From a virus: a stretch of DNA of 55,101 bases. A program made the position numbers and the translations under genes. This document shows, one piece after another, positions 46,414 to 55,101 of this stretch (its first letter is position 1; the number at the start of each line of letters is the position of its first letter). The stretch spans positions 1-55,101 of IMG/VR virus record IMGVR_UViG_3300031862_000774; one strand, given 5' to 3'. Under the pieces are notes generated by a model. The model did not search any database. It saw only the letters and a list, made by a program, of their open reading frames with translations, and was not told where the DNA came from.

Positions 46414-46743
46414 GTGTCAGACTTAACAGTCCAGCATATCGTTCTATCCGGGCTCACTCCGACCTATGCCGCAGCCAGCGCGGGAGGGGATGCCTTCCTG
46501 AACAGCGGCCGCGTCCTCATCCACGTCAAGAATGCGCACACGTCCCCGCAGACTGTGACCGTCAATTCACAGGCCCTCTGCAGCCAGGGCTTCGACCATG
46601 ACGTCGCCGTCGCCATCCCAGCGAGCGAGGAACGGATGATCGGGCCCTTCTCGAAGGAGAGGTTCAACGACCCATTGAGCAAGGTCCAGCTCACCTACAG
46701 CGGTGTGACGGCGCTCACAATTGCCGCCCTGGAGCTGCCATGA
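46414..46743 (+). CDS. Beta-rich structural protein
   Basis: A 109-residue protein from GTG after AGGAGGGAAGAA. Beta-sandwich composition (GRVLIHVKNAHTSPQTVTVN and KVQLTYSGVTALTI). May decorate the tail tube or the head. Resembles the protein at 2005-2424 in size and composition, without clear identity. Confidence 0.55.
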   Translation: MSDLTVQHIVLSGLTPTYAAASAGGDAFLNSGRVLIHVKNAHTSPQTVTVNSQALCSQGFDHDVAVAIPASEERMIGPFSKERFNDPLSKVQLTYSGVTALTIAALELP

Positions 46744-47117
46744 AGGATTATGTCCTGAACCTCGACCGACCCCGCTGTCTTAAATACGGCTTCGGGGCCG
46801 CACGCCTGATCAGGCAGAAGTTTGGCGACCGGTCCGTCGAGGACATCCTCAACATGAAGGTCGACGAGATGCCTTTCGTGGCCTGGGCCGGCCTGGCCTG
46901 GGAGGACCCGCAGCTCACGGCCGAGCAGGTCGAGAAGCTCATCGATGACAAGATCCCGGAGGAGTACACGATATCCGATATCGTCAACATCGTGTCGGAT
47001 GCTATAACCAGGGATTTCGGCGGCGAGCCCCAAAAAAAAAAGAAATCGACCCCTTCGAAGAAGAAAGAAAGCTCGCCCGGTCCTTCGGAATCTCGAACGA
47101 AGACTTCGAAAGAATAA
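46740..47117 (+). CDS. Tail assembly chaperone, unshifted product (G)
   Basis: A 125-residue protein. Helical core (CLKYGFGAARLIRQKFGDRS, then VDEMPFVAWAGLAWEDPQLT) as in phage tail assembly chaperones. It ends in a Lys/Ser-rich tail after the A10 run; that tail looks like readthrough of the shift site and not a folded domain. Confidence 0.8.
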   Translation: MKDYVLNLDRPRCLKYGFGAARLIRQKFGDRSVEDILNMKVDEMPFVAWAGLAWEDPQLTAEQVEKLIDDKIPEEYTISDIVNIVSDAITRDFGGEPQKKKKSTPSKKKESSPGPSESRTKTSKE

Positions 47118-47341
47118 CGCCGGCCGAGTTCAAGGAGCACTTCAAGGAGAGGGAGGACCGCGAATGGCGCAAGTTTGCCTGGCTGGGGAGCGTGATCGTA
47201 AGCTGTCTCACGGGAAAAGAAATCGCCGGTTCGGATTTATTGCCGGAAGTCTATCCTAAGACGGAGGGCAAGAAGGCCCTGACGGAGGAAGGGGCGAAAA
47301 AAGAGCTGGAAGAATTGAAAGAAAAGCTGAAGGTTGAATAA
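46740..47341 (+). CDS. Tail assembly chaperone, -1 frameshift fusion (GT)
   Basis: Ribosomes slipping back one base at A-AAA-AAG (47036-47042) read on to TAA 47339-47341. The product has 101 shared residues plus 99 new ones: EIDPFEEERKLARSFGISNE, then ITPAEFKEHFKEREDREWRK and FAWLGSVIVSCLTGKE. This second half has typical GT-domain features and no start codon or ribosome-binding site of its own. Its stop overlaps the tape-measure start (TAATG). Confidence 0.85.
47032..47042 (+). promoter_or_regulatory. Programmed -1 frameshift site
   Basis: Ten A residues followed by G. In frame the codons are CAA AAA AAA AAG, giving the classical slippery heptamer A-AAA-AAG at 47036-47042. No ribosome-binding-like stimulator or strong stem is obvious, so efficiency is unknown. 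Confidence 0.85.
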
Positions 47342-49980
47342 TGGACATCAAATCGCTTCTGATCCGGATCGGGGTCGATACCTCCGCGCTTGAGAAGGGG
47401 TTGGACAACGCCCAAAAGAAACTGGAGAGTCACAGAAAGACCTTCACGGCGATCGGGGCCTCGATGACTATTGTCGGCGGCGCTCTGACAGCCTTTTTCA
47501 CTAAATCGATCGAGGAGAGTGCCCGCTCGGAGGCACAAACGACAAAGTTGAAGACCGCCCTTTCGAATGTGGCCGGGGCCGCGAAGAACGGGGCGGAGAT
47601 GCTCGTCCAGTACGCCTCCTCTCTGCAGGCCTCGACGGGCTATAGTAATGATGAGATCAAGAGCGCCATGGCGATGCTCGCCACCTTCCAGCTTAACGAG
47701 CGCCAGATCGCGGCGATCACGCCGCGGCTTCTTGACATGGCAGCCGCGACGGAAAAAGCGACGGGCCAGCAGGCCGACCTCCAGTCCATAGCCATCGCCC
47801 TGGGCAAGGGGTTCACGGGCCAGGCGGGATCTTTGGCGAGATACGGGGTCGTGCTCTCGGATCAATCCAAGAAAACGGGCGACTTCAACGCTATCCTTCA
47901 TGATTTGGACCTGAATTTCAAGGGCACCGCGGCGGCGATGGGGCAGACGCTTCCCGGCCAGTTAAGGATACTCAAGACGAGCTTCGCCGATCTGATGAAA
48001 GTCATCGGAGCTCAGCTCGTCCCCATACTTATTCCCCTCGTCGAAAAAGTGGGCGTAATCGTCAAGTCGGTCATGGCCTGGTTCGAGTCGCATAAGAAAT
48101 TGGCCTCAACTTTGATTCCGATCATCGCCGGGCTGGGAACGCTTTCGACCATCCTGGGGCCCATGGTCATGGTCCTGCCTCAAATCTCAGGCGGCGTCAT
48201 GGCACTGGCCAAAGCATTCATATTTTTGGCCACAAACCCGATCGTCCTTGTTATCGCCGGCATAGGGGCGGCCACCTACGTCATTTATAAGCTCGTGGCT
48301 GCGATGAGGGAGGCCGCGGGGACCGAAGGCGTCTTCAATGAAGCGAATAAGGTACTGATGACAGAGATGATGGAGGCCGGGCAGATTGTGGGGATGACCG
48401 CGCAGGAATTCATGAACTTGGAGAAGAAGTACAGCGGGAACGCCCTGGCGATGAAGGCGGCGATCCTGGCGGGCAAGGAAGGGAAGAACCTCCAGGAGCA
48501 ACTCATCTTCGTGCTGAAAAAACACGGCGAGGCTGTGGACGAGCAGGGCGTAGCCTATGACAAGGCGAGTAAGGACCTGGAAGAGTTTCTCAAGCATCTC
48601 GGCGATCTCTCCCGCCAGAGTGAAACGACCACGGATAAGATAAAAACCGCAAGAAAAAGTCTCACGGATGAAATCCAGAAGCTGACCTTGTCCGAATATG
48701 CCTATGAGAAATTCGCCGCAGAGGCGACCTTCAAGGAAAGGCAGGATCAGATCAATAAGGAAATTCCCGCCGGCAAGGAGAGGGATGCGCTTCTCCTGCT
48801 GGCTCGCCGGGCCTATGAGGCTCAAGTCAAGTCCATCGACGACAAGGCGCTCACCGACAAAATAAGCTTCCTCAAGCAGATCGCTGATGAGGAGGATGCG
48901 CAGACGGTCGAGCGCATCCGGGCCCTCAAAGATTTTGAGGCGAAGAAGAAAACGTTCACCGATTCGATCAAGAAACTGACCATGTCGGAATGGAGCCTGG
49001 TAAGGGAGAACATCAAAGAGGAGCACGAGGTACGAGTCAAAGAAATCAAAGACTCCGAGAAACTCTCTTCGGATCAAAAGGCGACGCTCCTGGCACAGGA
49101 AGACAAATATTACGCGGCCCTTATCGCAAAGGGGAAGAAAACCGCCAAGCAGATTTTCCAAGATTGGAAGAACGAGATGGTCGATAAGATCGCCCGCGCG
49201 ATCTCCTCCCTCGTGGGAAATATCGACAATCTCTTTTCCCAGGCCTTCACGAACGAGAGCATCAGGATCGACAATGAAGAAAAGATGAAGACCGAGGCCG
49301 TGAACACGGAATATGAGACAAAAAAGTCGGCCCTTGACTCAACGACGGCTAACGCCCAGGCGGCCGCCGAGGCCGAATACGCAGCCAAGGTCGAGGCCAT
49401 AGAGAGGAACGTCAAGGACGAGAAAAAAAGAGAGAAAATGCTGACCGATCTGGAAATGGCCAAAAACGCAAAGCTGGAAGCGCTGAAAAAAGAAAGCGAT
49501 GCGGCCATGAGCAAACTCGAGCAGGAGAAGGCAGACGCCGAGAAGAAAATCGCTGAAGACCTGGAGAGTGAGAAGTCGAGGCTGAGAAGAAAGGCGGCCA
49601 TCGAGGAAAAGGCGGTCGCCCTAATCAGTGCGATCGTCAATACCGCGGCTGCCGTCGTGAAGGCCCTCCCGAACATCCCCCTGGCGATAGCCGTGGGAAT
49701 CATGGGGGCCGTGCAAGTTGCACTGATCGCCAAGCAGCCGATCCCCCTGGCCGAGGGTGGCATTATCAATAAGGAGACTTTAGCCTATTTGCATCCGGGA
49801 GAAGCGGTCATCCCGTTAAAAGATTTAAAGCCAGCTTTTGCCATGGCCGGCGGCGCAGTGACAATTCGGCAATCCAACTATTTCTACGGCAACATCCAGA
49901 ATGCCGGCGACGTCGACAAGATTTCGCAGCGCCTGGCTGAGCGAGTCAAGCAGGCGATCTCTAAGGGAAGGAGGTATTGA
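47341..49980 (+). CDS. Tail tape-measure protein
   Basis: An 879-residue protein. N-terminal LLIRIGVDTSALEKGLDNAQ start, long alpha-helical regions, a hydrophobic membrane-active section (about 255-330, containing IFLATNPIVLVIAGIGAATY) and a coiled coil (about 640-755). Length predicts a tail near 130 nm by the usual 1.5 angstrom-per-residue rule. Confidence 0.9.
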   Translation: MDIKSLLIRIGVDTSALEKGLDNAQKKLESHRKTFTAIGASMTIVGGALTAFFTKSIEESARSEAQTTKLKTALSNVAGAAKNGAEMLVQYASSLQASTGYSNDEIKSAMAMLATFQLNERQIAAITPRLLDMAAATEKATGQQADLQSIAIALGKGFTGQAGSLARYGVVLSDQSKKTGDFNAILHDLDLNFKGTAAAMGQTLPGQLRILKTSFADLMKVIGAQLVPILIPLVEKVGVIVKSVMAWFESHKKLASTLIPIIAGLGTLSTILGPMVMVLPQISGGVMALAKAFIFLATNPIVLVIAGIGAATYVIYKLVAAMREAAGTEGVFNEANKVLMTEMMEAGQIVGMTAQEFMNLEKKYSGNALAMKAAILAGKEGKNLQEQLIFVLKKHGEAVDEQGVAYDKASKDLEEFLKHLGDLSRQSETTTDKIKTARKSLTDEIQKLTLSEYAYEKFAAEATFKERQDQINKEIPAGKERDALLLLARRAYEAQVKSIDDKALTDKISFLKQIADEEDAQTVERIRALKDFEAKKKTFTDSIKKLTMSEWSLVRENIKEEHEVRVKEIKDSEKLSSDQKATLLAQEDKYYAALIAKGKKTAKQIFQDWKNEMVDKIARAISSLVGNIDNLFSQAFTNESIRIDNEEKMKTEAVNTEYETKKSALDSTTANAQAAAEAEYAAKVEAIERNVKDEKKREKMLTDLEMAKNAKLEALKKESDAAMSKLEQEKADAEKKIAEDLESEKSRLRRKAAIEEKAVALISAIVNTAAAVVKALPNIPLAIAVGIMGAVQVALIAKQPIPLAEGGIINKETLAYLHPGEAVIPLKDLKPAFAMAGGAVTIRQSNYFYGNIQNAGDVDKISQRLAERVKQAISKGRRY

Positions 49981-50765
49981 TGGCGATCCCCGTGATTTAT
50001 GTCGAGGCCGCGGATGAAAAAATCAAGATCATCGACAGCATGGGGCAGGAATTCTATCTGCCGAAAACCTTCGAGGTCCGGTCCGAGCCGATCGCGAAGA
50101 AAAGCGCGCTGCTCGATGTTGCCTATTCGCACGGCGCCAAGGACGTCTCGGACGGCATGTTCGCGCAGCGGGTAATCGAGATCTCAGGGAAGATCTGGGC
50201 CTTCTCCGATTCCGAGTACAACGCCAAATGGGATGCCCTGGCCGAGCAGATCATCAAGGAGGACTTCAAGGTCCAGAACCGGGACCGGCAGATCAGGATC
50301 CGGAAGATCGAAGAGGTCTCTCACGAGTACCCCTCGAACGTCGGCTATAACTACGGCATCGTCACGATCCGGATGCTGGCCGTGGACCCGTTCTGGTACG
50401 GGAAGACGGCGAAGATGAAGGAGATCACGATCACGAGCTCGCCCTACGAGTTCCAATGGGACATCGGCGGCAAGATCGAGGTCTTTCCGACTATCATCTT
50501 CGAGAACCTGGCCGACAATCCCGACTTCCGCCTCGAGAACGAGACCGACAGCGCCCGCGAGCTCAGGATCCAGGACTCACTCAACACAAGCGGAACGACC
50601 GTCACCGTCGACTGCGTCAACGGCACAGTGAAGCGGGGGACGACGGATATCATCAGCAAGTTCAGCGGGATGTTTTTGAGGCTGCTCGGCGGGCGGTCGA
50701 ACCTCTTCAAGTACACCGGCGCGGTCGTGAAAATCACGATGCAGTATTTTGAATGTTGGATCTAA
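49980..50765 (+). CDS. Distal tail protein (Dit-like)
   Basis: A 261-residue protein from ATG 49980 (RBS AAGGAGG). A siphovirus tail-component pattern: N-terminal beta-barrel with YLPKTFEVRSEPIAKKSALL, GYNYGIVTIRMLAVDPFWYG, and a C-terminal galectin-like part. Forms the hub ring at the tail tip. Confidence 0.8.
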   Translation: MAIPVIYVEAADEKIKIIDSMGQEFYLPKTFEVRSEPIAKKSALLDVAYSHGAKDVSDGMFAQRVIEISGKIWAFSDSEYNAKWDALAEQIIKEDFKVQNRDRQIRIRKIEEVSHEYPSNVGYNYGIVTIRMLAVDPFWYGKTAKMKEITITSSPYEFQWDIGGKIEVFPTIIFENLADNPDFRLENETDSARELRIQDSLNTSGTTVTVDCVNGTVKRGTTDIISKFSGMFLRLLGGRSNLFKYTGAVVKITMQYFECWI

Positions 50766-50766
50766 G

Positions 50767-52494
50767 ATGCCGAGACTGAGAGAGGAAAAGCGGCTCCGAG
50801 AGCAAAGATTATTAGGCATAAAAACGGGCATACCTACCTATGTCCCGCCCGAGCTCACGGTCAAGGGGTTCAAGCTCATCTTTTATGATGTCTCCCAGGT
50901 GAAGGTCGGGGAGCTCGGGGCCGACGTCCAGCTCGGCAGGATCTCGGAGATCGAGTTCGAGCTCATGGACTTCGGCTGCGGCGCCTTTTCCTTTGTCCTG
51001 GATTCCCTGCCGCCCTTCCCGGTCACCTACCGGACGCGCGTCGACGTCCATCCCTATTTCGACACGACGCCCTGGTTCTCCGGGTTCATCCAGACGACCC
51101 CGAAGCCGGGCCAGAAGCCGCCCTACCGTTACATCGGGTTCGGGTTCTTCGAGCAGCTCGACTGGGTGACGGTCACGAAATCCTACCAATCGCAGGAGGT
51201 CAGTCTCATCATCAAGGATATCATCCAAAACATCGTTGCGCCCAACACGCAGATCGGGTACAACGCGAGCAAAATCGAAGCGACCACCTACACGGTCACG
51301 GACATCACCTTCGACTATGCCTTCGCCAAGGACGCCCTGCAGCAGCTCGCCAACATCGCCCAGGGCTACGAGTTCGGAGTCGATGACGCGCGCGAGTTCT
51401 ACTTCCGGGCGATCGACACCGAGCCCCATTACTGGTACTGGGCCGGCCGGCAGTTCCAGGACATCGATCTCGAGGAGGACCCGCAGGGGATCCGGAATAA
51501 GCTCTACGTCAAGAACGGCAAGATTCAGGCCGGCGGGACGAACATTGTGGGCAGCGTCTCGGACCCGGGTTCAATTTCCGCCTACGGCCTCCGGGAGGAG
51601 GTGGTGACGGCGCCGGACATCCTGTCGACCGCCGACGCGCTGCAGTGGGCGGGCCAGGTCCTGGCGGAGAAAAAGGACACGAAGGTCAAGGCGAAGATCA
51701 AGAACGTGCTCTTCGATACGACCAAGGCGAAGATCGAGGCCAAGGGTAAGATCGTGATCACGACCTTTGACAGCTCGACCTACACGGCCCCGCTGAAGCG
51801 GGTGCTCTACAGAATCTCATCGGCCGGGACCCTGGGCGAGATCGAATGCGGCGCCGTACTCATCCCCTTCGAGCAGCAATTCGTCGGACAACTCAAGCGC
51901 ATGGATGACGAGCAGCGGTTGAGCGACAAGAGGACTGAGGAGCTCTCGACCGAGATCTCCGCGGAAACGGCCAAGGATAAGGTCGAGGTCCAGAACCGGG
52001 CCGCGACCCAGCTCATAATTGCGAATGATATTACCGAGAGAGATATCTTCAGCTATACGGTGCCTGCAGGGCTTCTCGGTGAAACCGGGGTGCTGCGACT
52101 GACGATCATCGGGAGATATTACAATCAAACGGGCGCGGCGAGACACCTCACGATCAGGATCAAGTTCGGGGCGACGACGCTTTATGATGACATTATCAGT
52201 GCCATCCCGAATGCGACGACCTCGAGGCCCTTCTTTCTGTCGATTTTCCTGGTCAACCAGAACGCGGCGAATGCCCAGATCCTGGGAGGGAAAATCGCGC
52301 TCGGCGACTACGACGGCGCGACCGCGGGGATCGGCGACCTGGCCGATAGCGTGATCATGTCGCACTCGCCCATTCACGGGACGGCCTCCGAGGACAGCGG
52401 CGCGGCTAAAGACCTCAAGGTCACGGTCCAGCACCAATTGGCCGATGTGAATCTACAATTTGTCCGGGAGTACGCGATCCTGGAACTTTTATGA
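50767..52494 (+). CDS. Tail hub / Tal-like baseplate protein
   Basis: A 575-residue protein from ATG 50767 (in-frame ATG 50749 overlaps the previous gene). The first 400 residues resemble the gp27/gp44 hub fold: LGRISEIEFELMDFGCGAFS, then QLANIAQGYEFGVDDAREFY and RNKLYVKNG. A helix (about 385-420) leads to a C-terminal beta-sandwich (about 430-575) likely to carry fibres or bind host glycans. Confidence 0.75.
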   Translation: MPRLREEKRLREQRLLGIKTGIPTYVPPELTVKGFKLIFYDVSQVKVGELGADVQLGRISEIEFELMDFGCGAFSFVLDSLPPFPVTYRTRVDVHPYFDTTPWFSGFIQTTPKPGQKPPYRYIGFGFFEQLDWVTVTKSYQSQEVSLIIKDIIQNIVAPNTQIGYNASKIEATTYTVTDITFDYAFAKDALQQLANIAQGYEFGVDDAREFYFRAIDTEPHYWYWAGRQFQDIDLEEDPQGIRNKLYVKNGKIQAGGTNIVGSVSDPGSISAYGLREEVVTAPDILSTADALQWAGQVLAEKKDTKVKAKIKNVLFDTTKAKIEAKGKIVITTFDSSTYTAPLKRVLYRISSAGTLGEIECGAVLIPFEQQFVGQLKRMDDEQRLSDKRTEELSTEISAETAKDKVEVQNRAATQLIIANDITERDIFSYTVPAGLLGETGVLRLTIIGRYYNQTGAARHLTIRIKFGATTLYDDIISAIPNATTSRPFFLSIFLVNQNAANAQILGGKIALGDYDGATAGIGDLADSVIMSHSPIHGTASEDSGAAKDLKVTVQHQLADVNLQFVREYAILELL

Positions 52495-52506
52495 AGGAGG
52501 ACTAAG

Positions 52507-53595
52507 ATGCCATTACCAACCGAGAGATTCAAGGAAAGCTATGCGAACTGGCGGAAAAATGTTTTTACCGATGCCGACATGGCCATCGACAAGACTGAGG
52601 ATAATCTCTACATCCCGGCATCGTCACCCTATCTCATCCAACTTCTTGAGGTGCCGCGAAAAAACACGCCGACCTCGATTACGGTCTGGTGCTATGATAC
52701 CGGCACATATTTCACGGAGGTCTTGACCGCACCGGCCCAGAGCCAATTCCGGGTCGACTACCCCCCGGCGGACGGCGAGGGAACGGGCCTTGTCGAATTC
52801 AACCAGAACGATGCCGGGAAGCAGGTTAAAATTGTTTACAAGGCGACCGGCTCGCCGGTCCTCGAGGAGTTCCTGAACACGAAGATCTCCTGGCCAGCCG
52901 GGACCCCAACCGACCGGCAGATCGCGGTCTTCCTCTCGTCACTCAATAACTTCGCCTGGCGGTCGAACCCGCTCCGTTATTTTCACGAGGACAACGTCGT
53001 CTATAACTCTGCGGGCGAGGATGAGAGTTCGATGCTCTTCCGGTTCAAGAAGGCCGCGACCGAGGGCAAGGTGCTCTTAGAGCTCAAGGGCGCCAAGCTC
53101 CACCAAGCCTATTACTCGGAGCTCAAGCAACACCTTCATAGCGCCGGCAGCCTCGGCCAGCCGACACACGTGCACGGAAAGGGGACTCTTGCCGGCACCC
53201 AGCCCAATCATTACCACCAATATTGGTTCACAAGCCAGGGCAGTCTACAGAACACAGGTAATGCCGGCAATGATGCCGTAGCCATCACCGGCGATATGGC
53301 TGCCGCCGGCGGCGACGCCATCACGGGCTCGACCGCCAACGCCGGCGGGTCGCCAAAGACCTACCCGAACGCCCTCAAGGTCTACATCGATGGCGTGGAC
53401 AAGACCTCGCAGATCTTGGCGAAGTGCGGCCTGGCCGCCCTGGGCGACGGGACCTCGAGCCACGCCTTCGTCACGACCGGCACCGGCGAGATGGACATCA
53501 CGGACCTGATCACCTCGGACGGGTTCCATGAGATCAAGATCACGGAGCCGCAGAACGCCGGCGGAAGATGCCTTCTGCACCTGGAGCTTTACTAA
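52507..53595 (+). CDS. Tail fibre/receptor-binding protein with His-rich tip
   Basis: A 362-residue protein. The N-terminal beta domain (about 1-125) attaches to the baseplate. The central part holds LHSAGSLGQPTHVHG and QPNHYHQYW, a cluster of H-x-H motifs as in metal-bound phage fibre tips, followed by a Gly/Ala-rich stretch and a C-terminal beta domain (about 290-362). Confidence 0.65.
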   Translation: MPLPTERFKESYANWRKNVFTDADMAIDKTEDNLYIPASSPYLIQLLEVPRKNTPTSITVWCYDTGTYFTEVLTAPAQSQFRVDYPPADGEGTGLVEFNQNDAGKQVKIVYKATGSPVLEEFLNTKISWPAGTPTDRQIAVFLSSLNNFAWRSNPLRYFHEDNVVYNSAGEDESSMLFRFKKAATEGKVLLELKGAKLHQAYYSELKQHLHSAGSLGQPTHVHGKGTLAGTQPNHYHQYWFTSQGSLQNTGNAGNDAVAITGDMAAAGGDAITGSTANAGGSPKTYPNALKVYIDGVDKTSQILAKCGLAALGDGTSSHAFVTTGTGEMDITDLITSDGFHEIKITEPQNAGGRCLLHLELY

Positions 53596-53607
53596 TAGGA
53601 GGATGCC

Positions 53608-55101
53608 ATGATAGGACATTTTGACGCGGTTCTGAGCGACCAGGGCAAGCCGATCCTGACGAGCGTAACCGTCTATCTCGCGAACATGTCCACGAAGGCC
53701 ACGATCTACTCGAACATCGAGGGCACAATAGAGAAGGACAACCCCTTCCAGACGGACTCGCTCGGACGATTCCAGTTTTTCGCGAGGTCCGGCCGCTACG
53801 ACATCGAAGTCTCGGGCGTGGGGGTGACGACTTACAAGATCGAGGATATGTTTCTCCGGGGACCCTATGTCGACGTCAGGGAATATAGCTCGCTCCAGGC
53901 GGCCCTGACGGCCATGACGTCCGGCGGCGTCCTCATGATTCCCCAGGAAGATTATATGGTGGAGGCCGCCGCGCCCAACCCGTGCCTCGCCGTGGCCAAC
54001 GACAATATCACCATCCTTGGCCTCGGGAACGGCTCCAGGATCTACACGCCGAGCATTACGGACGTTTTCAAGGTCACGGGCAAAAACGTCCGCTTTGTGA
54101 ACCTCATGATCGAGGGCGACGGGACCGTGACCGACGACGGCTCCATCGGGCCGGCCCTGGTCGATTTCTACCAGACCTATGGGGGAGGCCTGTTTAACTG
54201 TTATCTCAAAAATCCGCACACCTATGGAGTCTTCATCAAGGAAAGCTACAACGTCAATTTGGAAAACAATACCATCGAGGGAAATTACTCGACCTGGCCG
54301 GGAACGGGCCACACTTACCACGCGGCGATCGGCTGCCAGGCTGCGGCTAACTCCCACTACCGCGGCAACCGCATCTTGAAATGCGTCCAGGGGATCCTAT
54401 TGTCGGCCTCGGGGACGCCCCTGAATATCGACGGCGAAAGCTCGACACTCTGCCGGGGGCTTATTATCGAGGCGAACAAATTCTATAACTCCATGAACCA
54501 CCATGTCTATTCGACGGACGGCCGCGATTGCATCTTCCGGGGAAATCTGGGGCATACCACCTACGACGGGAGCGGGTTCAAGATCACGAATTATCCGAAC
54601 ACACTCGAGGGCAACATAGTCAAATACTCGCACGAGCTGACAACGATGGGGGGCGACGGCTTTGCCCTGACCTCAGTCGACGGCTCCGCGCTAAACAACA
54701 ACCGGGCCCTCTATAACGACAAGAACGGTTTTTCGGTTAAAACCTCGAAGGGCATCGTTATTTGCGGAGGCGTGGCGGCCTATAACGGCTACCACGGCGT
54801 GCGGCTTCAGGACGGGGTACTTGACTCCATCGTCGGGTATATTTTATGCCGGAATAATGGCCAAATCGGGGCCGGGGACGGCGTGCGGATAGACGACACG
54901 GGCACGGCCTGCCTTTACAACGAGATCTCCGGCGTCGTCTCAATCGACGACCAGGGGACACCCACTCAACAATACGGGATCAGGGAAATGAATAATGGAA
55001 ACTATAATCATATCCACGGCGCGAGGACCAGGGGCAACGTGACGGATGGGATCTCGCACGTCGGGGCGAACACCGTAGAGGCAGATAATTTCGAGGTCTA
55101 A
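53608..55101 (+). CDS. Tail spike with right-handed beta-helix
   Basis: A 497-residue protein, complete to TAA 55099-55101. The N-terminal head-binding-like part (about 1-90: VTVYLANMSTKATIYSNIEG) is followed by YSSLQAALTAMTSGGVLMIP, the normal lead into a pectate-lyase-like helix, then repeated N-x-I/N-x-F rungs (about 130-480). Probably depolymerises or binds surface polysaccharide. Catalytic acids cannot be assigned by eye. Confidence 0.75.
   Translation: MIGHFDAVLSDQGKPILTSVTVYLANMSTKATIYSNIEGTIEKDNPFQTDSLGRFQFFARSGRYDIEVSGVGVTTYKIEDMFLRGPYVDVREYSSLQAALTAMTSGGVLMIPQEDYMVEAAAPNPCLAVANDNITILGLGNGSRIYTPSITDVFKVTGKNVRFVNLMIEGDGTVTDDGSIGPALVDFYQTYGGGLFNCYLKNPHTYGVFIKESYNVNLENNTIEGNYSTWPGTGHTYHAAIGCQAAANSHYRGNRILKCVQGILLSASGTPLNIDGESSTLCRGLIIEANKFYNSMNHHVYSTDGRDCIFRGNLGHTTYDGSGFKITNYPNTLEGNIVKYSHELTTMGGDGFALTSVDGSALNNNRALYNDKNGFSVKTSKGIVICGGVAAYNGYHGVRLQDGVLDSIVGYILCRNNGQIGAGDGVRIDDTGTACLYNEISGVVSIDDQGTPTQQYGIREMNNGNYNHIHGARTRGNVTDGISHVGANTVEADNFEV

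Larger units (their letters stand above)
8246..55101. mobile_element. Siphovirus-like prophage at the tRNA-Arg 3' end
   Basis: A leftward lysogeny operon with integrase abuts the tRNA 3' end. Rightward follow early regulators, recombination, replication, accessory small genes, lysis, terminase, head, connector, tail, tape measure, baseplate and fibre genes. Tape measure, a frameshifted chaperone and a Dit-type distal tail protein indicate a long non-contractile tail. No sheath gene is seen. The right attachment site is not in the window; a copy of the tRNA 3' end is expected beyond 55101. Confidence 0.9.

Noticed and set aside
53245-54357. A 370-residue - strand open frame in the fibre/spike genes
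   Set aside because: Shadow of two overlapping beta-rich + strand genes; no start signals.

Overview
The window holds two integrated mobile elements on either side of a bacterial tRNA-Arg(CCT) gene. Bacterial features are the sigma70-like promoters (TTGACA/TATATT types), strong Shine-Dalgarno sites, a tRNA without encoded CCA, and Caudoviricetes morphogenesis genes. The host genus cannot be named from the sequence. Most of the window is GC-rich. There are AT-richer islands at about 10.8-11.0, 20.7-23.4 and 32.9-33.7 kb.

Region A (1-8135, + strand) is a very small capsid-encoding element. It carries an XRE regulator, a structured non-coding stretch, an HK97-fold major capsid protein, a decoration-like protein, a small DNA-binding protein, a PC4-like ssDNA-binding protein, a winged-helix Rep-like protein followed by four GTATAC...GGGGGTAG iterons, a possible small terminase, a second PC4-like protein, a complete large terminase, a small HTH protein and a tyrosine integrase. 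No portal, protease, connector or tail gene is seen. It looks like a phage satellite that makes its own capsid and packaging motor, but its left end may lie outside the window.

Region B (about 8.24-55.1 kb) is a siphovirus-like prophage inserted at the 3' end of the tRNA. The lysogeny operon (10835 to 8368, - strand) encodes repressor, two zinc ribbons, an exported protein, integrase and a small protein. Rightward come Cro-like, excisionase-like and CII-like regulators; a recombination and replication module (Cas4/RecB-like nuclease, gp3-like protein, replication initiator, a loader-like protein with an SSB-type tail, ParB-like protein, RusA); and a zone of small ORFs joined by a repeated start-site sequence (20996-22845). 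After these come a lysis-like cassette, a second XRE protein, an NlpC/P60 peptidase, a ParB-methyltransferase fusion, two small-terminase paralogues, fibre genes, and then large terminase, portal and MuF-type head protein.

The next gene is the most striking one: a 940-residue fusion of nucleotidyltransferase, ATP-dependent DNA ligase and XkdF-type prohead protease, lying inside the head operon. Scaffold, major capsid, connectors, tail tube, a -1 frameshifted tail chaperone, tape measure, distal tail, hub and two fibre/spike proteins complete the virion genes.

Two prophage promoters, before the NlpC gene and before the scaffold/capsid genes, share two CCCTCAC direct repeats exactly 21 bp apart and the same distance from the -35 box. 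This implies a late activator. The capsid promoter is followed by a roughly 175-nt leader with extensive complementary segments, including a possible pseudoknot.
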